From: Candidatus Competibacteraceae bacterium
GTDB lineage: Bacteria > Pseudomonadota > Gammaproteobacteria > Competibacterales > Competibacteraceae
NCBI GenBank assembly: GCA_020445005.1
Contig: JAGRHM010000032.1
Span: forward strand, 1,413 to 24,392
Direction: 5' to 3'
Length of the DNA: 22,980 bases
The translations under genes and the position numbers were made by a program. The stretch's first letter is position 1, and each line of letters starts with the position of its first letter. This document shows positions 1 through 7,747 of the stretch, one piece after another. The notes below the pieces were generated by a model. It was given only the letters and a program-made list of their open reading frames with translations. It searched no databases and was not told where the DNA came from.

Positions 1-737
1 GAGCGTGTGCGCACGCCACCGGACAGGTCGCGCGCGACCGAGGTGCTGTCCGCCGCATGAGCGATCGTTGCTAAAGGCCCTGCATCCTCGGTCCCGCTGA
101 TGGTCGCAAGCCATGCATCAAAAACGACGGGTTCCGACGCAAGCCAATTCAGCCCGACCTGCGGCAATATCCTATGCACAAGGAGCGGCGGCATCAGTGC
201 ATGCCGGTGATACTCGCGTTGCGGGTTGAAGCAAAATCGGTATTGAGCCCCAATGGGGAGCATAGCCGTCAGTGGCTGCCACACTTGCGGTTGCGCGTCG
301 GCCGGCGAGATGTAGGTAACCACAAGGTCGGTTATAGGCTTGCCAACGTCGTGGAGCAGGGCAGCAGTTACGGTAGCGTAGGTCCAGAGGTCCTGCTGGC
401 TTGCAATTTGCTCGGCTGGTGCGCCCGTTGGCAATAGCTGGTTTCGGCGCAGTGTCAGTGCTTCGAGTATCGTCTCGACGCCATGTCGCAATAGCCCCCC
501 AAGCTCAGCGTGATGATGTGCCTCTGAAGCCGGTAACCGCTGGCAAAGTGAAGCATAGTTATGGAGGATGGGTAGATAGACTTCCTGCCAATGGTGCACA
601 GGAAGACCAACGGTGCTGCGGATAGATCGCAATAGCTCGTGGAAGGGAGACAGCAACTGAGACGGGGAGTCCACGGGCAAATATCCCGCCGCTATCGGTT
701 CAGTTGGGTTGCTGATTGACAATGTGCGGGGCCACAT
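1..737 (-). CDS. MobH-class (TraI_2-type) conjugative relaxase, N-terminal part; gene runs off the left edge
   Basis: This reading frame is open on the minus strand from about 850 down to base 1, with no stop; about 245 codons are visible from ATG 737 and the C-terminus lies outside the window. The relaxase would nick the transfer origin and pilot single-stranded DNA into the recipient. Visible landmarks, from the N-terminus, are a GYLPV segment, LPASEAHHHAELGGLLRHG (the three-histidine signature of MobH relaxases) and ALLHDVGKP (HD-hydrolase-type motif), followed by a histidine-rich stretch YHRHALMPPLL. Known MobH relaxases of integrative elements have about 20-40 residues before the GYLPV-like segment, and 22 are present here. 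The start is uncertain: ATG 737 has no clear Shine-Dalgarno, and TTG 779 is an alternative. The gene is divergent from the defence genes and marks the window as part of a conjugative element. The family call is firm; the exact start is not. Confidence 0.88.
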   Translation of the reverse strand, partial: MWPRTLSISNPTEPIAAGYLPVDSPSQLLSPFHELLRSIRSTVGLPVHHWQEVYLPILHNYASLCQRLPASEAHHHAELGGLLRHGVETILEALTLRRNQLLPTGAPAEQIASQQDLWTYATVTAALLHDVGKPITDLVVTYISPADAQPQVWQPLTAMLPIGAQYRFCFNPQREYHRHALMPPLLVHRILPQVGLNWLASEPVVFDAWLATISGTEDAGPLATIAHAADSTSVARDLSGGVRTR

Positions 738-1072
738 GAGCCGTAGGATGCATGTTTGCAGGTGTTTTGGGCTTATCAATCCCTTCCGAGTGAGGGTGGG
801 ATTTCTTTTTGCGAATGGAAGGCGTTCGTTGCTGAATAGGGCAAGTCACTAGCCGACCAAGGGTGACGGGTGACGGTGCCGTGATGCCGTAACGCTTGAC
901 GCTTTTTGAATGGCGGGTGAGGATATCAAGTCTCGACACCGGCCACGGTGCCGAGTCTCGGCAGGTCCTGCGGGCTTGCTGTGAAATCTGGCTAGTTCGA
1001 GTACTCGGCTAGCTGCCGCTTCGTCCCCATGAAGGGGCGATCGGATTTCCTTTTACGTTTAAGGAGCCGATC
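738..1072. other. Divergent intergenic region between relaxase and HNH gene
   Basis: This 335-bp stretch separates the minus-strand relaxase from the plus-strand HNH gene and should hold promoters for both. It contains an imperfect palindrome at 932-955 and the hairpin over the HNH ribosome binding site at 1038-1073, both listed separately. CCCC-ATGAA-GGGG at 1025-1037 could form a further small stem. I see no convincing -35/-10 pair and no protein-coding frame with recognisable content. The 79-residue minus-strand frame at 700-939 overlaps the relaxase start in another frame and resembles nothing known to me. Confidence 0.6.
932..955. promoter_or_regulatory. Imperfect palindrome, possible operator or hairpin
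   Basis: CTCGACACCG (932-941) and CGGTGCCGAG (946-955) pair at 9 of 10 positions around a four-base centre. AGTCTCGACA, which overlaps the left arm, recurs as AGTCTCGGCA just past the right arm (one mismatch). Being between two divergent genes, it is placed where a repressor could control both. No cognate regulator is encoded in the window, so the operator role is inference. Confidence 0.35.
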
Positions 1073-1073
1073 G
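1038..1073 (+). promoter_or_regulatory. Hairpin enclosing the Shine-Dalgarno and first start base of the HNH gene
   Basis: CGATCGG at 1038-1044 is a perfect inverted repeat of CCGATCG at 1067-1073. Inside it, TCCTT at 1048-1052 is complementary to AAGGA at 1061-1065, which is most of the strong Shine-Dalgarno AAGGAG (1061-1066). The folded mRNA would pair the ribosome binding site and the G of the GTG start at 1073, leaving an 8-base loop. This would hold translation off until something melts it. A caution is that both arms contain the self-complementary CGATCG, so the repeat could instead be two protein-binding sites in DNA. Confidence 0.5.
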
Positions 1074-1435
1074 TGCCCAAATCTATTTCCAAACTTCGTA
1101 TTGCGACTTACAAGCGCCAGCAAGGTCGCTGTTTCTATTGCGGCCTGCCAATGTGGCTCAAGAACGCTGATGAACTGACCGCCGAGTACGGCGTCAAGGC
1201 CAGCACTGTCGTGGGCCTTCAATGCACGGCCGAGCATCTGGTCGCGCGGCAGGATGGCGGCGCCAACGCCGCCGACAACATCGTTGCCGCTTGCAAGACG
1301 TGCAACGGACGCAGACACCGCAAGGCTGTGCCCCTGAGCCCCGAAAATCATCGCCGACGCGTGCGAGCGAGGATCCTGGGCGGAAAGTGGCATCCGCAGG
1401 CCTTGGTGCAGCTACTGCATGATAGGGCGCCATAG
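1073..1435 (+). CDS. Small HNH endonuclease
   Basis: A 120-residue protein with the layout of a stand-alone HNH (His-Me finger) nuclease: C20-x2-C23 near the N-terminus, E54-H55 followed by an ARQDGG turn, N69, and C74-x2-C77-N78-G. The four cysteines should bind a structural zinc ion, while H55 and N69 belong to the metal-binding active site. HNH proteins of this size cut or nick DNA, but the sequence does not reveal target or partner. The GTG start is chosen because AAGGAG at 1061-1066 stands 6 bases before it and the CYCG zinc knuckle follows soon after. No upstream plus-strand gene exists, so it is transcribed from its own promoter. It could be an orphan defence nuclease or a relic of a homing or phage-terminase-associated HNH gene. 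Confidence 0.82.
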   Translation: MPKSISKLRIATYKRQQGRCFYCGLPMWLKNADELTAEYGVKASTVVGLQCTAEHLVARQDGGANAADNIVAACKTCNGRRHRKAVPLSPENHRRRVRARILGGKWHPQALVQLLHDRAP

Positions 1436-1743
1436 GCTCGGCCGCCGGGGGGGTAACCACAGTAACCAAGGCAGCGTTCACGCGCATCTGGTTGCCATCA
1501 GGCAGGGCCCGAAGAAGCTGGACTACGCGTGGATTGCTGCTACTCAGGGCTCCTTCATCAACGCCTCAGCCGATATGTGTCACGAGGCCTCGTTGCTGTG
1601 GTAGGTTACGGGGCTGATGCGCGGCAATGGATGTGCACGTTTCTCAATGAAAAATAACAAGTTTTGCGAATATATCGGCCCCTTGAACCCACTGAAACCA
1701 GTTGCGTCAACGCGGCATGATCCGCTGCGCGGGATGTCCTGAA
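1436..1743. other. Intergenic region and probable promoter region of the restriction operon
   Basis: These 308 bp separate the HNH stop from the first hsdM ATG. A perfect 12-bp palindrome lies at 1582-1593. An AT-rich patch at about 1640-1676, including AAAAATAACAAG and GCGAATATATC, is unusual in this GC-rich setting and is the likeliest promoter site for the operon, but no clean sigma-70 hexamer pair with 17-bp spacing is visible. Short frames here look like noise. Confidence 0.45.
1582..1593. repeat. Perfect 12-bp palindrome upstream of the restriction operon
   Basis: ACGAGGCCTCGT reads the same on both strands. It is about 150 bp upstream of the hsdM start and 50 bp upstream of the AT-rich patch. 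It may be an operator, but a 12-bp palindrome can also arise by chance. Confidence 0.3.
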
Positions 1744-3246
1744 ATGCAAGTCACTGCCCAACAACTCAAGTCGGCCCTTTGGGATGCGGCCAACACGCTG
1801 CGCGGCTCTGCCGTCGACCGCACCGACTGGAAGGGCTACATTCTCCCGCTGCTGTTCTTCAAACGTATCAGTGACGTCTGGGACGAAGAGACAACCGAAG
1901 CAGCCGAGACCTTCGGCGACGCTGACCCTTCGCTCTTTCCCGAGGTCCACCGGTTCACGGTCCCCGATGGCTGCCACTGGCGCGACGTGCGGGAGACCGT
2001 CTCCAACGTCGGCACGGCGCTGCTCCGGGCAATGCAGGAGATTGAGCGCGCCAACCCGGACACGCTCTACCGTGTTTTCGGCACCGCGGATTGGGGTAAC
2101 AAGGAGAAGTTCACCGACGAACTGCTCAAGGACCTGATCGAGGGCTTTTCGTCGATCCCGCTGGGCAACAAGTCGGTCAGCACCGATGTGCTCGGTGATG
2201 CCTACGAGTACCTCATCGGAAAATTCGCAGACGTTACCCGCCGCAATAAGGCGGGCGAGTTCTACACCCCGCGCAGTGTCGTCCGCATGATGGTTGAGAT
2301 CCTCGACCCAAAGGAGGGCGAGTCAATCTACGACCCCGCTTGTGGCACCGGCGGCATGCTGCTCGGCGCGATCGAGCATGTGGCTCGACAAGGCGGCGAC
2401 CCACGTACCTTCTTCGGCAAGATCTACGGCCAGGAGAAGAACCTCACGACCTCGTCCATCGCCCGCATGAACATGGTCCTGCACGGGATCGAGGACTTCC
2501 AGGTCGCCCGCGAGGACACCCTGCGGAACCCAGCATTCAGTGACGCCAGCACGGGCGGCCTGCTGACCTTCGACTGCGTCATCGCCAATCCGCCCTTCTC
2601 GCTCAAAGAGTGGGGCCGCGACATCTGGGAGGCCGACCCCTGGGGCCGCGCCAAGTACGGGGTCCCACCGGAGAGCTATGGCGACTATGCATTCGTCCAG
2701 CACATGATTGCGTCGATGGCGGAGAGCAAGACAAGCCGAATGGCCGTTGTGCTCCCTCAGGGCGCGTTGTTCCGCAAAGCCGCCGAGGGCAAGATCCGCA
2801 CCGCACTGCTCAAGGAGGATCTCATTGAGGCGGTCATCGGTCTTGCACCGAACCTCTTCTACGGCACCCAGCTCGCCGGCTGCGTAGTGGTTCTGCGCCG
2901 CAAGAAGCCTGCGGAACGAAAAAAGAAGGTGCTCATCATCGACGCATCGAGCCTGTTTCGGAAGGGCCGCGCGCAGAACTTCCTCGATCCGGAGCACACC
3001 GAGGAGATCGTCTCCTGGTATCGCGCTTTCGGGGATGTCGAGGACCGCGCCAAGGTCGTCTCGCTGGAAGAGATCAAAAAGGAAGGCTGGACGCTGAATA
3101 TCTCACGCTACGTCCTGCCGCCAATCGGCGAAGACATCCCACCGCTGCCAGAAGCGGTCGAGGCGTTTAAAAAAGCCCTGGCTGACGCCCGCCAGGCTGA
3201 AGACCATTTACGTACCGTGCTGACCGACGGGGGCTGGCTGCAATGA
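1744..3246 (+). CDS. hsdM: Type I restriction-modification methyltransferase subunit M, first copy
   Basis: This 500-residue N6-adenine methyltransferase has the full HsdM plan. The helical N-terminal domain carries LWDAANTLRG and LLFFKRISDVWDEE. The SAM-binding motif I, YDPACGTGGM, is at residues 196-205, and catalytic motif IV, ANPPFS, at 281-286. HsdM forms a complex with HsdS that methylates host recognition sites and, with HsdR, restricts foreign DNA. ATG 1744 is preferred because family members begin with MQV(S/T)-like residues a few positions before the first helix. The longer frame from TTG 1702 or ATG 1717 adds a cysteine-containing leader that is not typical. The TGA stop overlaps the next ATG by 4 bp. 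No hsdS follows directly, which is unusual: the next gene is a DUF262 nuclease, and a second complete hsdM lies beyond it. Catalytic motifs are intact, so the copy is probably active. Confidence 0.93.
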   Translation: MQVTAQQLKSALWDAANTLRGSAVDRTDWKGYILPLLFFKRISDVWDEETTEAAETFGDADPSLFPEVHRFTVPDGCHWRDVRETVSNVGTALLRAMQEIERANPDTLYRVFGTADWGNKEKFTDELLKDLIEGFSSIPLGNKSVSTDVLGDAYEYLIGKFADVTRRNKAGEFYTPRSVVRMMVEILDPKEGESIYDPACGTGGMLLGAIEHVARQGGDPRTFFGKIYGQEKNLTTSSIARMNMVLHGIEDFQVAREDTLRNPAFSDASTGGLLTFDCVIANPPFSLKEWGRDIWEADPWGRAKYGVPPESYGDYAFVQHMIASMAESKTSRMAVVLPQGALFRKAAEGKIRTALLKEDLIEAVIGLAPNLFYGTQLAGCVVVLRRKKPAERKKKVLIIDASSLFRKGRAQNFLDPEHTEEIVSWYRAFGDVEDRAKVVSLEEIKKEGWTLNISRYVLPPIGEDIPPLPEAVEAFKKALADARQAEDHLRTVLTDGGWLQ

Positions 3247-5099
3247 GCCAAGAGAGCATCAAGATCGAGTCCAAGGACCTATCCGTCGAGGATCTGTTCA
3301 AAGACTTCTACACCGTACCGGATTTTCAGCGCGAGTACGTCTGGGAGCGAGAGCAGGTCGAGAGACTGCTGCAAGATGTTCAAGACGAATTCTTCGACGA
3401 GGATGGCCAGCTCATCAAAGGGCCCGAGTACTTTCTGGGCAGCATTGTTGTATGCCGGGGTGACGATGGCACGCTGAGCCTGATTGACGGTCAGCAGCGC
3501 ATGACAACCATTTTCCTGGTTCTCTGTGCAATTCGTGACTTGCTAAAAGAGACGGACGAGACCCCCAGCGACACGCTAAAGGGGCAAATTGCCGCGTCCT
3601 CGATCAACGATGTGGGAGATGAAGTGTTCCGTCACCGGCTGGTACTCCAGTACGACGACAGCAAGGGAATTCTGGGAAAAGTTGTCGACGATCCGGCTCA
3701 CCTGGATGAGGTGAAAGAAAAGACAACATCGGTTCAGCGCATCAGTTCAGCCTACAGCGACATCGTGGAGTTCCTGCGGGCCAACGATGACAGCTCAACA
3801 AAGAAGCTGAAACTCTTCTACGCGACCTTCACCAAACGGGTGAAGCTTATCCGCATCATCACCCCCTCACTGACCAACGCGCTCAAGGTTTTCGAGACAG
3901 TTAACGACCGGGGAGTCGGTCTGAATGCGATGGATCTGCTGAAGAATCTGCTCTTCATGAAGACCTCGCCCAACGAATACTCCAAGCTGAAGCAGCGCTG
4001 GAAGGACCTGATCGATAAGCTTGATGGCTGCCACGAGAAACCACTACGCTTTCTTCGCTACTACATCATGGCGCACTTCGAGCTGGATTCGAATAAACCA
4101 TTGCGCGAGGACGAAATCTACGACTGGTTCACCAGGAACACCAAAACAGTCGGGCTGAATGATGCACCTCTGGTGTTCGTGCAGACGCTCATCGAGTGCG
4201 CCGAAGCATGGTCGCACTTCCTTGAGGGCAAGGACGTCAAAGGAGCAGAGAATCCTTACCTGAAGAATCTCAAGCTGTTGAGTGGCGCCGCTCGTCAGCA
4301 CTTCATTTTGTTACTCGCCGGCCGGCATCTTCCGCCGGTCCGATTCTCGAAGCTGTGCCGCGCCATAGAGAATCTCTTCTTCTGCTACATCATCACCCGC
4401 GAGCCCACGAAAACGTTCGAGCGCAACTTCGCGATCTGGGCTTCTGACTTGCGTGCCGCATCCGACGAGGAATCGCTCGCCGCATTCATCGAGAGCCGAT
4501 TCACCTCCGATACGCTCAAGCGTCGGGGAAACTTCGATTTCGTTTTTCAGGAACTGAGGCAGTCGCGCATTCAGCAGTACCGCATGCGCTATATCCTGGC
4601 CAAGCTGACGCAGTATGTTGAGCAGCAGGCCTGGAGCAATACGGCACACGACAACCTCGATCAGTACATAGCCAACACAGTCGAGGTGGAGCACATCCTC
4701 CCGCAGATCCCCACACAGGAGGTCAGGGACGCCTTCGACCAAAATGAGCAATACGAAAGTTATGTGGAAAGGTTGGGCAATCTCACGCTGCTGGAGAAGA
4801 CCATCAACACATCGGTATCGAATGACCTCTACGCCAAGAAACTGCCCGGCTACCGACAGTCTTCGTTCCTCCTTACGAAATCGCTCGCCGAGAAACCCCA
4901 GGTCGGTGTGAATACGCAGTTGAACCGTGCTGTGGAGCATCTGATCTCTTTTGACCAGTGGACCTCCAGTTCAATCGAGCGACGTCAACTGATGCTGGCG
5001 CGGCTGGCGGCGTTTGTCTGGGACATGCCCGGAGACCGGAAGATGCCGGATGAACAGGAACCGAACCACCCCGAAGCGATGGATAGCGATGCAGGCTAA
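3243..5099 (+). CDS. DUF262 and DUF1524 (GmrSD-like) nuclease embedded in the restriction operon
   Basis: A 618-residue two-domain protein. The N-terminal DUF262 half shows VPDFQREYVWE at 25-35 and DGQQR at 82-86, the ParB/sulfiredoxin-like nucleotide-binding motif. The C-terminal DUF1524 half shows VEVEHILPQ with H484-x2-P487, and GNLTLLEKTIN with N513, the His-Me finger nuclease signature. This pairing is that of GmrSD-type enzymes. In that family the characterised members use NTP hydrolysis to cut modified phage DNA. The ATG overlaps the hsdM stop as ATGA, and the gene's own end overlaps the second hsdM by 11 bp, so it is translated as part of the operon. DUF262 genes are known hitchhikers in type I loci (the rlo, restriction-linked, group). 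Substrate is unknown: it might cut modified DNA that escapes type I restriction, or act with the adjacent M subunit. Confidence 0.88.
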   Translation: MSQESIKIESKDLSVEDLFKDFYTVPDFQREYVWEREQVERLLQDVQDEFFDEDGQLIKGPEYFLGSIVVCRGDDGTLSLIDGQQRMTTIFLVLCAIRDLLKETDETPSDTLKGQIAASSINDVGDEVFRHRLVLQYDDSKGILGKVVDDPAHLDEVKEKTTSVQRISSAYSDIVEFLRANDDSSTKKLKLFYATFTKRVKLIRIITPSLTNALKVFETVNDRGVGLNAMDLLKNLLFMKTSPNEYSKLKQRWKDLIDKLDGCHEKPLRFLRYYIMAHFELDSNKPLREDEIYDWFTRNTKTVGLNDAPLVFVQTLIECAEAWSHFLEGKDVKGAENPYLKNLKLLSGAARQHFILLLAGRHLPPVRFSKLCRAIENLFFCYIITREPTKTFERNFAIWASDLRAASDEESLAAFIESRFTSDTLKRRGNFDFVFQELRQSRIQQYRMRYILAKLTQYVEQQAWSNTAHDNLDQYIANTVEVEHILPQIPTQEVRDAFDQNEQYESYVERLGNLTLLEKTINTSVSNDLYAKKLPGYRQSSFLLTKSLAEKPQVGVNTQLNRAVEHLISFDQWTSSSIERRQLMLARLAAFVWDMPGDRKMPDEQEPNHPEAMDSDAG

Positions 5100-6603
5100 T
5101 CCTCTCTCACAGAAAGAGCTTGAGTCCTACCTCTGGGGCGCTGCCACCCTGCTGCGCGGTCTGGTCGACGCCAGCGACTACAAGCAGTACATTTTCCCGC
5201 TGCTGTTCTTCAAGCGGCTCAGCGATGTCTGGGACGAGGACTACCAAGAGGCATTAACCGACACCGAAGATGCCGAATACGCGACCGCTACCGCCAACGA
5301 CCGCTTCACGATCCCGGACGGGGCGCACTGGAAAAACGTCCGCCTGGCCCCGAAGGATGTCGGTCGCGCCCTGCTCACTGCCTTCCAAGCCATCGAGTCG
5401 GCCAACCCGCGGCGCCTGGAGGGTGTCTTTGGCAACGCCTCCTGGACCGACAAGGCCCAGATGCCGGACTCCACGCTCAAGAACCTGATCGAGCACTTCT
5501 CCAAGCACACCCTGAGTCTCGCCAACGTGCCCGAGGATGAACTCGGCAACGGCTACGAATACCTCATCAAGCAGTTTGCCGACGACAGCGGCCATACCGC
5601 CCAGGAGTTCTACACCAACCGGACCTTGGTCCACCTGATGGCGCAGATGCTGGAGCCCCAGGCCGGCGAGTCGATCTACGATCCCACCTGCGGCACCGGC
5701 GGCATGCTCATCTCCTGCCTCGCCGAGGTGAAACGCCGCGGCGGCGACACCCGCACCATCGGCCTTTACGGGCAGGAGCTAATCACCATCACCGCCGCCA
5801 TCGCCCGGATGAACCTGGTCCTGCACGGCGTATCGGACTTCCACATCGCCGCCGGTAACACGCTAGCCTCTCCCGCCTTTGCCGAGGGCGACCGGTTGCG
5901 CACCTTCGATGTGGTCCTGGCCAATCCGCCGTATTCGATCAGCAAGTGGAACCGCTCAGCCTGGGAGAGCGACCCGTGGGGCCGCAATTTCCTCGGCACA
6001 CCGCCGCAGAGCCGGGCCGACTACGCCTTTTTTCAACACATCCTGCGAAGCATGGACCCTCTAACCGGTCGCTGTGCCATCCTCTTTCCACACGGCGTTC
6101 TTTTCCGAAACCAGGAAGCTGAGATGCGAAGCCGGCTGGTCGAGAAGGACTTGGTGGAGTGCGTTCTTGGTCTCGGTCCGGAGCTGTTCTATAACTCCGC
6201 CATGGAGTCATGCGTGATTTTTTGCAGGAGCAAGAAGCAACCGGGCCGCAGGCAACGAATCATCTTTATCGACGCCGTTAAGGAAATCGAGAAGAGTCGT
6301 TCCACCAGCCTTCTAAGGCCACACCATCAGAAAAGAATCCGAGACACGTATGAGAACTTTGTTGACGTTCCTGGATTCGCAAAGGTCGCGTCGATTGAGG
6401 AGGTCGCCGCACAAGCCTACAGCTTGTCAATTCCGCTCTACGTTAAGCGAGAAACACCGGGGCTCCTTGAAACTACACACGAACGCCCCCTGAAAGAGGT
6501 ATGGAACGAGTGGGAACAAGGCGGTCATCTGTTCTGGCAGCAGATGGATGCGCTGGCGGATGCCTTGGACAGCCTAACAAGTGAAGAGGCGCCCGATGGT
6601 TGA
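5089..6603 (+). CDS. hsdM: Type I restriction-modification methyltransferase subunit M, second copy
   Basis: A second complete HsdM of 504 residues. The N-terminal helical domain begins QKELESYLWGAATLLRG. Motif I, YDPTCGTGGM, lies at 197-206 and motif IV, ANPPYS, at 278-283. It is clearly paralogous to the first copy along its length, with long identical runs such as LLFFKR, GESIYDP and IARMN. ATG 5089 is chosen because it places MQANPLSQKELES directly before the conserved first helix; the frame is open further upstream, but that part overlaps the DUF262 gene. The gene overlaps the following hsdS by 8 bp and is thus the copy most likely to pair with that specificity subunit. Motif IV has Tyr where the first copy has Phe; both are allowed in N6-adenine methyltransferases. 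Base composition falls from about 65-70% GC to about 47% near base 6190, in its last quarter. Confidence 0.93.
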   Translation: MQANPLSQKELESYLWGAATLLRGLVDASDYKQYIFPLLFFKRLSDVWDEDYQEALTDTEDAEYATATANDRFTIPDGAHWKNVRLAPKDVGRALLTAFQAIESANPRRLEGVFGNASWTDKAQMPDSTLKNLIEHFSKHTLSLANVPEDELGNGYEYLIKQFADDSGHTAQEFYTNRTLVHLMAQMLEPQAGESIYDPTCGTGGMLISCLAEVKRRGGDTRTIGLYGQELITITAAIARMNLVLHGVSDFHIAAGNTLASPAFAEGDRLRTFDVVLANPPYSISKWNRSAWESDPWGRNFLGTPPQSRADYAFFQHILRSMDPLTGRCAILFPHGVLFRNQEAEMRSRLVEKDLVECVLGLGPELFYNSAMESCVIFCRSKKQPGRRQRIIFIDAVKEIEKSRSTSLLRPHHQKRIRDTYENFVDVPGFAKVASIEEVAAQAYSLSIPLYVKRETPGLLETTHERPLKEVWNEWEQGGHLFWQQMDALADALDSLTSEEAPDG

Positions 6604-7747
6604 GCTGAAGTCAGGCTGGAAGCACGTTAAATTCTCCGACATGGTCACCAGTGCCGGAGCTACCCGCAAGTCGCGAGGCTGGAACATCGAGGAGGCCGGC
6701 GTCGATCGGTATGTCGGCCTTGAGCACCTTGACTCAAACAGTCTCACGATTCGTCGCTGGGGAGACCCTCGTGATATTGGAGAGAACAGTGACCTCAGGC
6801 ACTTCGAGGTCGGGGATGTCCTGCTGGCTCGACGAGGAATCGATTTGCGAAAGGTTGGGCGTGCTCACTTCCGTGGCGTTGCCTCTGGGCATGCTCTAGT
6901 GTTCCGAGCCGTTCCGGAGGTTGTGCTTCCCGAATTTCTGCCTTTCTTTATACAGTCCGATGTGTTCATGAAGCGCGCTGACCGTCGTTCGGCAGGATCA
7001 CTTTCCAAGACGGTAAACCTGTCTGCGCTGATGAAGGAAGAGTTTGCCCTGCCGCCGATTGAGGAGCAGCGACGGATGTCTGCTGCGCTTTGGGCTATTG
7101 AATCTGTGGTCTGGAAATATGACAACGCGTCGCAGAGAGCGTTTGCTTTGTGGCGGTCTCTGTCCCACACGGAATTCAGCAAACGCACCGGGAGGGGGCC
7201 GGCACTCGACAACCACTTCACAATTGCCAGTGGACAGGTCGATCCCAAGGAGCCTGAGTACGCGACACTACCTCTAATAGCTCCCAATCACATTGAACCC
7301 GAATCTGGTCGGTTAATTGAGATTGTGTCGGCCGAAGCACAAGCAGCGATTAGCGGAAAATACCTTTATGAGGCCGGTTCAGTGTTGTACTCGAAGATCA
7401 GGCCTGAGCTTCGCAAAGCAGCGATCGCCCCCTGCCGAGGGCTTTGCAGTGCAGATATGTATCCGTTGACCCCCTCACAACAGCTTCGGGCGGAGTATCT
7501 ACTTGAGATTCTGTTAAGCGATGCATTTTCACAGTTCGCAATCTCGGGCTCCATGCGAACGGGTATGCCCAAGGTCAATAGGAAGCACCTCGCCGAGTTT
7601 TGCTATGACCTTCCTAGCACGGAAGATCAGAAGCAATACTTGAACCACGCGCGGGCTTTACATGCTGCCATAGACGAGATTGCTGAGCGGCGCACGTCTT
7701 TGGTGTCGCTAAAGTCAATTGCATTAAGCGAAATGGGTGCCGCATGA
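6596..7747 (+). CDS. hsdS: Type I restriction-modification specificity subunit S
   Basis: A 383-residue HsdS with the usual two-part design, each half holding a target recognition domain followed by a helical spacer. The first recognition domain spans roughly residues 1-150 and the first conserved spacer begins at LPPIEEQRRM (152-161). The second recognition domain runs to about 335, and the second spacer, with LPSTEDQKQYL, occupies 339-383. The protein sets the bipartite DNA target for both methylation and cleavage; the target itself cannot be read from sequence. ATG 6596 is preferred over GTG 6581 because a GAAGAGG-like ribosome site lies 7 bases upstream. The stop overlaps hsdR as ATGA. 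GC content is near 50%, well below the flanking hsdM2 start and hsdR, as expected for a gene whose recognition domains are exchanged by recombination. Confidence 0.9.
   Translation: MVELKSGWKHVKFSDMVTSAGATRKSRGWNIEEAGVDRYVGLEHLDSNSLTIRRWGDPRDIGENSDLRHFEVGDVLLARRGIDLRKVGRAHFRGVASGHALVFRAVPEVVLPEFLPFFIQSDVFMKRADRRSAGSLSKTVNLSALMKEEFALPPIEEQRRMSAALWAIESVVWKYDNASQRAFALWRSLSHTEFSKRTGRGPALDNHFTIASGQVDPKEPEYATLPLIAPNHIEPESGRLIEIVSAEAQAAISGKYLYEAGSVLYSKIRPELRKAAIAPCRGLCSADMYPLTPSQQLRAEYLLEILLSDAFSQFAISGSMRTGMPKVNRKHLAEFCYDLPSTEDQKQYLNHARALHAAIDEIAERRTSLVSLKSIALSEMGAA

Noticed and set aside
778..810. AATCCC...GGGATT stem followed by TTTCTTTTT, like an intrinsic terminator on the plus strand
   Set aside because: No plus-strand gene ends before it; the 14-base loop and 6-bp stem are weak, and on the minus strand it falls in the relaxase leader.
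700..939. 79-residue minus-strand frame in front of and overlapping the relaxase start
   Set aside because: It overlaps the conserved relaxase frame in a different register, has no ribosome site I can see and no recognisable motif.
1702..1743. Extended N-terminus of the first HsdM from TTG 1702 or ATG 1717
   Set aside because: The added residues are atypical for HsdM and include two cysteines; ATG 1744 gives the family-like start.
2323..2997. 224-residue minus-strand frame opposite hsdM
   Set aside because: It is a mirror frame of a strongly conserved plus-strand methyltransferase in GC-rich DNA.
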